Shown here piece by piece: positions 8,166-13,158 of a stretch of 13,158 bases of DNA. The translations under genes were made by a program, and so were the position numbers. The DNA comes from Prasinococcaceae sp. CCMP 1430 (taxonomy: Eukaryota; Prasinodermophyta; Palmophyllophyceae; Prasinococcales; Prasinococcaceae): contig RQSC01000806.1 of the NCBI GenBank assembly GCA_013416795.1, forward strand, positions 129,354-142,511. The letters are read 5' to 3'. The notes beneath the pieces were generated by a model that searched no databases, had not been told where the DNA came from, and saw only the letters and a program-made list of their open reading frames with translations. Each line of letters begins with the position of its first letter. Position 1 is the first letter of the stretch.

Positions 8166-8557
8166 CAATTTAGACTGACGGGGACGCCGCGCCCGGCGTC
8201 GCCAGTCCTTGCTTCATCCATCCGTACCCTCGCGCGCTCCGCCTCCTCTGCCGCGGTGACCTCCTCGACGACACCGGAGTCCAGGAGCCTGGACAACTCC
8301 GCCTGGACGAAGGCCGCCTCCTCCGCGGGGAGCCCCACCAGCGACTCTCCCCGATCGAACGCGGCCATCGGCCGGACCAGTTCCAGCGGCACGCCCCGCT
8401 GAATCCAGTCCAACACACGCGACGACGCTCCCAGGCGTCGCCATGCCGCCACCCGCTCGGTCACCCTATCAGAGTAGACCGAGCCGTGCACAGGTGGCGC
8501 GCGGGCGGGCTCTCCTAGCCCCGCCGTGCCGGCTACTTGGACGGCCTGGCGGCGACC
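8166..8557 (-). pseudogene. Truncated retroelement pol frame (segment upstream of reverse transcriptase)
   Basis: The frame is open on the minus strand from 8557. It reads RVAAWRRLGASSRVLDWIQR, then GVPLEL, an F-containing spacer, and FVQAELSRLLDSGVVEEV. That order (W-x-x-L-G, V-L-x-W-I-x-x-G, then an L-x-x-L-L-x-x-G-x-x-E-x-V helix) resembles the region just before the RT core in DIRS/Ngaro and some Ty3-like retroelements. The catalytic RT motifs, RNase H and integrase or recombinase are absent. The resemblance ends near 8166, where module M1 begins, so the gene is broken there. The family call comes from pattern memory and is moderate at best. Confidence 0.45.
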
Positions 8558-8887
8558 TTAGCCGCCGCGCCGTCACCGAACTTCGTGCCAACGCGCTTCT
8601 CGAAGCGCGCGTACAGCGACTTGAGCTTCCGGCTGCGCGGTACGTAACCGTCGAACGTAACCGCCTGATCCACCAAGCCTTTGCTGACCTCCGGGTGCAC
8701 CTCGTATCCTGGCGCCTTGGCGACGTACTCAACTTCGTTCGCCTCCTCCAACAGCTCCAGCGCTCCAGCCAGCGTGCCAGCTACGCGCCCCAGGGCGAGG
8801 CTCGTGTCCTCGGTGTCAGGGTCTTTCCTCTCGATGGTATCTGCCGCCTGGACCAGGACAGCCTTGGCGGCCTCCCTCTTCTCCGGG
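8533..8887 (-). pseudogene. Gag-like fragment upstream of the pol frame
   Basis: The frame is open from repeat R copy B to a TAG at 8533-8535, about 118 residues of non-repeat sequence. Seen: EKREAAKAVLVQAADTIERK, a leucine/alanine-rich helical stretch (GTLAGALELLEEANEVEYVA), and a basic tail with SRKLKSLYARFEKRVG. No zinc knuckle is visible. Its position just before the pol-like frame, overlapping it by 25 bases in a different frame, suggests the end of a retroelement gag or ORF1 product. The 5' end is cut by repeat R, with no credible ATG. Function is inferred from position. Confidence 0.4.
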
Positions 8888-8978
8888 GGGGAACGACCGG
8901 CCAACACTGCAATTCCACACGCGCTCGTGTGCAGACCCTCCTCTGTCCCGATAACCCATATTAACCGAGGCTGAATAT
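8888..8978 (+). repeat. Repeat R, copy B (91 bp)
   Basis: Same orientation and sequence as copy A. Copies A and B flank the gag/pol-like remnant as direct repeats 843 bp apart, a layout like LTRs or the split direct repeats of DIRS/Ngaro elements. Confidence 0.9.
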
Positions 8979-8979
8979 A

Positions 8980-9035
8980 TGTGCAGACCCTCCTCTGACC
9001 CGATAACCCATATTAACCGAGGCTGAATATGCCAT
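8980..9035 (+). repeat. Repeat R, partial tandem copy C
   Basis: The right 55 bases of repeat R plus GCCAT are duplicated in tandem after copy B with a 52-bp period. One difference from copy A is visible (CTCTGACCC against CTCTGTCCC). The sequence after GCCAT (TTATTCTGG) is close to but not the same as the start of module M1. Confidence 0.88.
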
Positions 9036-9241
9036 TTATTCTGGTAGACCGGATGAACATTTGCAAACGGGCGGGCCGTGCGCCGGTCAAGCGCGCAGCG
9101 GTCGCGCGCGCGCGTCAGTCCGCGCGCGGCGCGCAGCCGCACGGAGGTGCGTGCGTTGGGGGGTGGGGCGGGGGGCGGGGGTGGAAGCGGGAGGCGGAGC
9201 GGGTAGGCGGGGCGGGTGAGGAAGGACTGAGTGCGGCTGGA

Positions 9242-9268
9242 GTGTGTGTGTGTGTGTGTGGGGGGGGG
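9242..9268 (+). repeat. GT microsatellite plus G run
   Basis: A run of GT dinucleotides passes directly into about nine G residues. Likely length-polymorphic and prone to sequencing slippage. Confidence 0.9.
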
Positions 9269-9890
9269 TGATGGGTGCGCGCGCACGCTCGCGCGCCGCG
9301 CGCGCCGAGCGTGCTGGCGATGCTGGGCGCGGTCTGCGCGCGCCCGAAAAATGCAAAGCGGGGGGAAGGACGGTGCTCCGCACGCGCGCGCGCGGTGTTG
9401 GGCGGGGCGCTCGGGGGCGCGCGCGACTGCGAGGCGCGCCGAGCGGCGCCGGCGCGGGGGGGTGATGCGCGCGACGAAAGCATCCCAGGCGGTCTGCGGG
9501 GGGGGGCGTTCCCCCTTCGCCTCGTCGGTCCCTGCCCGCGCCCGCGCGCGCCCCTCGCCAAGAGCGCACGCGCGCGCCAACGGGCAAGACAAATTGGGAC
9601 AAGCAAAAGTTTGCGTGGGCGAGCGAGCGCTGCCGCGCTCTCGCCCGCGCTTGCCTGCCCCGTGCGCGGCGTGGGGGAGGGCGCGCGCGCGCGCTTGGCG
9701 GTCCGCCGCTGTCGTGCGCGTGCTGGCCTCGCGCTGACGAACCCCCGCTCCCTCGCCGCTGCCCTTACCCCCACCCCCACCCCTGCCCCCGCGCTCGTTG
9801 CCGCCGTCGGCCCGTGTGACGCCGCGATGACCACTCTGCCCGTTTCTTGAACTCTGCGGGCATCGGGGCGTGCTGTAGGCGCGGCCTTCG

Positions 9891-9918
9891 CCCCCCCCCC
9901 CCCTCCCCCCCCCGGCAG
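9891..9918 (+). promoter_or_regulatory. Poly-C tract ending in CAG just before the MNS1-like ATG
   Basis: Thirteen C, one T, nine C, then GGCAG two bases before the ATG at 9921. This is what a polypyrimidine tract and 3' splice site look like, so an upstream 5' UTR or short coding exon may be spliced here. It could equally be a C-rich leader. No matching donor is certain. Confidence 0.45.
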
Positions 9919-9920
9919 CT

Positions 9921-11360
9921 ATGTCGGGTCTCCTGGCACGCCAGGACAAGATCGAGCAGCAGCGGCGCCTGCAGGAGGACCGCACAAAGGAGCTGCAGGA
10001 CTTCATCTCGCGCGACACGCAGCTCCATGCCAACCACCAGTTCATCAAGCGGTCTGACTTCCTACGCCGCGAGCGCGAGACGCGCGAGCGCAATGCAGAG
10101 CGCCACTTCCAGGAGCGCCTCGAGACGGAGCTTGCGGCGCGCGAGAACGCCGCTCGCGCTGCAGAGGTCGACTCGCGCCTTGCAGCCGGCCTTGAGGCCA
10201 AGCGCAAGGCGCGCGAGCGGCAGGAGCGCGAGGTGCGCATGATCGCCAAGAGCTCTGAGGAGCTGCGCTGGCTCGAGGAAGCGCTCCGCGCCGCCGAGAT
10301 GAACAAGGAGCGCAAGCTACAGATTGAGGAGAAGCACATGCTCGCCGAGCGCGAGAAGACGTATAACGAGTCGCGCGAGAAGCTCATGGAGCTTGAGCGC
10401 CGCGAGGCGCTCGAGATGCAGGCGCTCAAGGAGCAAGAGCGCCGGCAGCGCCAGCACGATGCGCGGAGCATGCTCGAGAGCCAGATCAAGGCAAAGGAGG
10501 CTATGCAAGAGCAAGCGAAAGTGGAGTATGGGCGCGAGCGTGCCGCCGTCGATGCGGTCGTGCGCCGCATCCAGGCCGAGGACGACGCCGAGAAGCAGCG
10601 CAAGACCGACAAGCAGAACGAGACGAAGGCGTACATCGCCAGCTTCTTGGAGGAGCAGAAGCACTTCAAGGCGTTGGAGCAGGCGCGGGTGGATGAGGAG
10701 AACAGGCGCATCAAGGCGCACGCCGACGAAATGGAGCGTCGCGCGCGTGAGGCCGATGAGCGCCGCGCGCAGGCCGAGGCCAAAAATGAGAAAATCCAGA
10801 GCGTGCTCGGTCGCCAGGCCGAGGAGGAGCGCATGCGGCGCGAAGAGATGGAGAATCTGCTCAACATGCTGCACTTCGAGGAGGAGGAGAATAGGCTGCG
10901 CGAGCGCGAGGAGGCGAAGCTGGCCAAGAAGCAGCGCATGATTGAGGAGATGCAGCAGGCCAACGCCAACCAGAAGGAGTTCAAGGCGAAGCGTGCGGAG
11001 CTCGAGCGCGCCGAGGAGGAGAAATACCGCCTGCGCATGCTGGAGAAGTTCGCCCATGACGACCGCATCGAGGCCGAGAACGCCGAGCGCCGCCGCCAGA
11101 AGATGGACGAGCACAAGGCCGAGGTCGAGAGGCTCAAGCAAATCAAGGAGGAGATGTACCTCGCGCAGCGCGAGCACGAGGCCCAGCAGCAGCGCATGGC
11201 CAGCGACAGGCAGCAGTACGTCGACGCTATCGTCGAGGAGGAGCGCAAGCGGCTGCTTCGCGAGAAGGCGGCCGCGCTCAAGGATTTCCTGCCCAAGGGT
11301 GTCCTCAAGCGCTTGGAGGACTTGGAGCTACTGCAGGGCGGCGGGGGGGGTGGAAACTAA
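9921..11360 (+). CDS. MNS1: MNS1-like ciliary coiled-coil protein (TPH domain)
   Basis: A single frame of 479 residues, almost entirely charged alpha helix (E/R/K/A/Q), as in the trichohyalin-plectin-homology family. It starts MSGLLARQDKIEQQRRLQED and ends with EEERKRLLREKAAALKDFLP followed by KGVLKRLEDLELL. The L-x-x-x-LPKG-x-x-x-x-x-D-x-x-LL end matches the MNS1 C-terminus, and the length is near the roughly 495 residues of mammalian MNS1. MNS1 is a microtubule inner protein of ciliary doublets that stabilises the axoneme and supports dynein docking. This implies the organism builds motile cilia. CFAP53 and CFAP45 share the TPH domain and are the alternatives; the LPKG tail favours MNS1. 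The end carries a low-complexity glycine run (GGGGGGN). The ATG is the first in frame, directly after the CAG described above, so extra N-terminal residues in an upstream exon are possible. Confidence 0.85.
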   Translation: MSGLLARQDKIEQQRRLQEDRTKELQDFISRDTQLHANHQFIKRSDFLRRERETRERNAERHFQERLETELAARENAARAAEVDSRLAAGLEAKRKARERQEREVRMIAKSSEELRWLEEALRAAEMNKERKLQIEEKHMLAEREKTYNESREKLMELERREALEMQALKEQERRQRQHDARSMLESQIKAKEAMQEQAKVEYGRERAAVDAVVRRIQAEDDAEKQRKTDKQNETKAYIASFLEEQKHFKALEQARVDEENRRIKAHADEMERRAREADERRAQAEAKNEKIQSVLGRQAEEERMRREEMENLLNMLHFEEEENRLREREEAKLAKKQRMIEEMQQANANQKEFKAKRAELERAEEEKYRLRMLEKFAHDDRIEAENAERRRQKMDEHKAEVERLKQIKEEMYLAQREHEAQQQRMASDRQQYVDAIVEEERKRLLREKAAALKDFLPKGVLKRLEDLELLQGGGGGGN

Positions 11361-11473
11361 GTTCTCGAGCACGCGCAAACCACACTTGTCACAATAACTA
11401 ACATCACAGACTCTTACAACCGCCGAGAGGCCTGTGCGCGCGCGATGCCGCAGCCGCGCAAAGACGAGCACGG

Positions 11474-11493
11474 GGCAGGGTATGAACCCTGCC
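11474..11493. other. Perfect 8-bp stem, 4-base loop
   Basis: GGCAGGGT and ACCCTGCC are exact reverse complements around ATGA. It lies about 115 bp after the MNS1-like stop, so it may be in that gene's 3' UTR. Confidence 0.6.
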
Positions 11494-11571
11494 ACCTTGC
11501 TAGCCGCGCGCTGTTCAGACGGCCATACGACACTCGGGCGTGGGCGAGGCGCCCGCCCTCGTACACTAGTC

Positions 11572-11592
11572 TAGTACCATCTGATGGTACTA
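11572..11592. other. Perfect 9-bp stem, 3-base loop
   Basis: TAGTACCAT and ATGGTACTA are exact reverse complements around CTG. It lies between two convergent genes about 97 bp past the minus-strand stop, a plausible 3' UTR structure for either one. Confidence 0.65.
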
Positions 11593-11688
11593 CTTGATGC
11601 TAACACCGTCGTCGCTGTGGGTCGGGGTCGACGAGTGCCTCGCCTGTCGGTCGCACACGTCTACATCCTTTCATAGCCAGCGTCATGT

Positions 11689-12279
11689 TTATGCAGCACG
11701 CGTGCACGTACGCGCGCCCACGGAATTGTCTTGACCGAGCCCGGGCGCCAAGGCCTGGTACTGGAGGTTATTCTCGTCAATGAGGTAAAATTCATCGATG
11801 CGCTGAGCGACGTCGCGTACCGCGTCCTCATCGAACGTGCCAACGGAGGTGACCTTCCATTCGTCCGGGCCGAGAAGCTTCCTCACGATGCCAGGAATGA
11901 CGCCCGAGGTCGTATTTGCTTCGTCGAACTGGTCCGGGGGTAGCCACGTTACTCCGAAGTAATACGAGTAGTTGTCAATTTGGTAGATGAACGGAACTGT
12001 CATGATCACCGGGCCGTCGGGGGAGAGGGCGGCCTCGAGCGCGGAGGTCCATGCCTCGCTCCCAGGCGGGCCGAGCGACGCGAGGGACCCATTCCCAGCA
12101 GCGCTAAGGGCCGCGTCCAGGTCCGGGCGGACAACGTTCGTGCCGCTGCAATTCCACTGCCCGACGAGGGCGCTGATGTCCGCCGCGGCACCGCCGACTA
12201 TCGAGCCTGCGCACAGCGCGGCCGAGGCTACAGCCACGGCCGTGGCCGCCCACCCCGCGCGCGCGCGCCACGCCCCCAT
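11689..12279 (-). CDS. Small secreted or membrane-anchored protein of unknown function
   Basis: 196 residues from the ATG at 12279 (the frame reaches only a GTG further upstream). The N-terminus is a classic signal peptide or anchor: arginines, then a hydrophobic run (WAATAVAVASAALCAG, about 10-25), with AAA/D near residue 34 as a likely cleavage point. Four N-glycosylation sequons follow (NCS 43, NGS 63, NYS 103, NTT 122), fitting passage through the ER. The mature part begins DISALVGQWNCSG; its G-x-W recalls the first lipocalin signature. Later segments such as FIYQIDNYSYYFGVTW could be beta strands. That is suggestive only, and I do not recognise the family. The last residues are arginine/cysteine-rich. 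A good donor (GTACGTGCAC, starting 11711) precedes them, and an acceptor candidate lies at 11644, so the true C-terminus may come from a second exon. Confidence 0.65.
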   Translation of the reverse strand: MGAWRARAGWAATAVAVASAALCAGSIVGGAAADISALVGQWNCSGTNVVRPDLDAALSAAGNGSLASLGPPGSEAWTSALEAALSPDGPVIMTVPFIYQIDNYSYYFGVTWLPPDQFDEANTTSGVIPGIVRKLLGPDEWKVTSVGTFDEDAVRDVAQRIDEFYLIDENNLQYQALAPGLGQDNSVGARTCTRAA

Positions 12280-12933
12280 CGACTCGACGCCTGCCCGCAC
12301 CTTCTGCGGGGGCAGCGCACTCGCAGGTGGCGGTATTAGCTGGCAAGACGGCCGTACCCGATTTTATGCGACGGTGCCCGCACTTGCGACGCGCGCGCGG
12401 TGTACCGTACTGCCACATCGCCCGCACACAAAAAACGGATGCAAGGACGCGACTGTCGTATGCGAGTATGTGTCACAGCGTCTCTGCGCCGCGCCTCTGG
12501 ACGCCGCCCCCCTCTGCCCCTCCGGCCCCGGCGCACGCCGCACGCATTGCCGCCTCCTTCGCCCGCGTGTGCGTTCCCGTGTTCTAGTCCTATGGGCCGC
12601 CGCTTGGGCCTGGGAGCAGACCAGGATGATCTACCAGCGGCCCGTGACTCCCAGCCAGGGTACCTGACGCGAGCAGTCGAAATATGCTTTGATACTTGGG
12701 AGATCACAGCTGTCTGTTGCTGCACTACGAAGAGCGAGGGCACCGTTTTTTTGCGACCCAAGTGCTCTCTTTCATATTTCTTGGAAGGTCGGCGGGCACT
12801 TCCTTGACTGCTGAATTCCCGATGGACAATCAACATGATGCCGGAGGTCGCCGTGCTGTACATGTACCATCATGATGATGCACTGTACATGTAGATGTCG
12901 TGCCAAGGTTCTCGTGGGAGTATCTGCTGTTTG
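12280..12933. other. Region upstream of the secreted-protein gene, no gene called
   Basis: About 650 bp. Frames of 100-175 codons exist on both strands but lack recognisable motifs and start in low-complexity sequence. The right part is less GC-rich and contains the palindromic block at 12853-12894. It presumably includes the promoter of the minus-strand gene starting at 12279. Confidence 0.45.
12853..12894. repeat. Paired palindromes (CTGTACATGTA twice)
   Basis: CTGTACATGTA occurs at 12856-12866 and 12883-12893, 27 bp apart. Each contains the perfect palindrome TACATGTA. Between them lies ATCATGAT, also palindromic, and GTGC/GCAC arms flank the left half. It could be a protein-binding dyad pair or a transposon end. 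Confidence 0.6.
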
Positions 12934-13035
12934 NCGCGCCGCCCTCTCGGCTTCCCCGCACCAGACCCGCCGCCGGTGCGCGGCGTGCACGCACGCGCGC
13001 GCCGGGCACCCACGCGCAGCGCGCGGCAATCCCAA

Positions 13036-13158
13036 TCCGAACCGGGGAAAGAGCCGGTATGGTCCCGAATAAACCGGGGATGGAAGATGTGCATACCGCG
13101 TATTTATCTTGAGGGGGTCTCGTGTTGCCTTTAAAGTCACATCTTACGGTGAAGGGGT
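13036..13158 (+). repeat. Diverged repeat unit end plus start of the next unit, cut by window edge
   Basis: 13104-13129 is identical to module M1 (8140-8165) and 13139-13158 is identical to module M2 (7844-7863). Upstream, GGTCCCGAATAAACCGGGG followed by GATGTGCAT aligns loosely with the GTCCCGATAACC ... CCGAGGCTGAATATGCCAT part of repeat R, suggesting an old R copy. GGTATG and CATACC (from 13057) form inverted arms, and AACCGGGGA occurs twice. M2 follows M1 after only nine bases, as if a second unit starts here. Confidence 0.6.

Larger units (their letters stand above)
9036..9920. other. Upstream region of the MNS1-like gene, no gene seen
   Basis: 885 bp, very GC-rich and low in complexity, with many alternating GC runs. 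The only A+T-leaning piece is near 9590-9615 and contains the palindrome-like GCAAAAGTTTGC (9603-9614). Open frames on both strands here are Arg/Ala/Pro-rich products of composition with no recognisable domain. It presumably carries the promoter of the gene starting at 9921. I saw no RFX X-box. Confidence 0.5.
11361..11688. other. Convergent 3' spacer with two hairpins
   Basis: 328 bp between the MNS1-like stop and the stop of the next minus-strand gene. Besides the hairpins listed separately, I see no gene, no tRNA that can be folded, and no clear poly(A) signal. TGTAA occurs on the minus strand near 11413, far from the minus-strand stop. Confidence 0.5.

Noticed and set aside
9275-9850. Plus-strand frame of 191 codons upstream of the MNS1-like gene
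   Set aside because: Composition-driven Ala/Arg/Pro sequence over simple repeats, no domain, and a minus-strand frame is equally open.
10317-11177. Leucine-rich minus-strand frame of 286 codons
   Set aside because: Mirror image of the Glu/Lys/Arg-rich coiled coil of the MNS1-like gene. The leucines come from reverse-complemented GAG and AAG codons.
8816-11308. Long minus-strand frame (about 830 codons)
   Set aside because: It is the antisense of the MNS1-like coding region (Ser/Arg/Ala-rich) continued through low-complexity DNA and repeat R. GC-rich coding DNA often leaves the opposite strand open, and no domain is visible.
11461-11510. tRNA-like T-arm on the minus strand (GGGTTCATACCC)
   Set aside because: The loop lacks the conserved A58 position and no acceptor, D or anticodon arm can be built around it. 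It is simply the 8-bp hairpin.
12400-12807. Plus-strand frame of 135 codons (and overlapping minus-strand frame 12336-12863)
   Set aside because: No recognisable motif, and neither strand is favoured. Kept as non-coding unless transcripts show otherwise.

Overview
The window looks like nuclear DNA from a GC-rich, flagellated unicellular eukaryote, most likely a microalga. I see spliceosomal introns (GT-AG, about 100-340 bp, donors such as GTGCGT and GTACGT), a Paf1-complex subunit, a cilium-specific coiled-coil protein, and a bacterial-type rRNA methyltransferase in intron-containing form, as expected for an organelle-targeted protein. A haptophyte or green alga would fit, but nothing here fixes the lineage. 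The obvious chlorophyte poly(A) signal TGTAA is not seen just downstream of the stop codons I checked.

Layout, left to right. (1) 1-1222, +: the 3' part of an RsmI-family SSU rRNA 2'-O-methyltransferase gene, three exons visible. (2) 1387-3710, -: RTF1 (Plus3 domain), two exons, convergent with RsmI. (3) 3711-4226: a divergent promoter region with a G-rich tract, an A+T-rich island and a 50-bp purine tract. (4) 4227-6371, +: a WD40-repeat protein with a long disordered, alanine-rich C-terminal half. (5) 6561-7606, -: a METTL21-type (Methyltransf_16) methyltransferase, two exons, convergent with the WD40 gene. (6) 7843-9036: a repeat cluster with retroelement remnants. A gag-like and an RT-upstream-like reading frame on the - strand lie between direct copies of a 91-bp repeat. 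(7) 9037-9920: GC-rich non-coding DNA with simple repeats. (8) 9921-11360, +: an MNS1-like (TPH domain) ciliary protein in one exon. (9) 11689-12279, -: a small secreted or membrane-anchored glycoprotein of unknown function. (10) 12280-13158: no convincing gene. It ends in a second, diverged piece of the repeat family seen at 7843-8165.

The genes are ordinary housekeeping and ciliary genes with alternating strands and no sign of an operon or shared pathway. The part that ordinary annotation does not explain is the repeat family. Its modules (called M2, R and M1 here) occur as M2-R-M1 at 7844-8165. They reappear as diverged R, then M1, then M2 at the right edge, suggesting a head-to-tail repeated unit of about 320 bp linked to a broken retroelement. 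Single undetermined bases (N) at 7843 and 12934 lie at or near the edges of these repeats, so assembly error must be excluded first.
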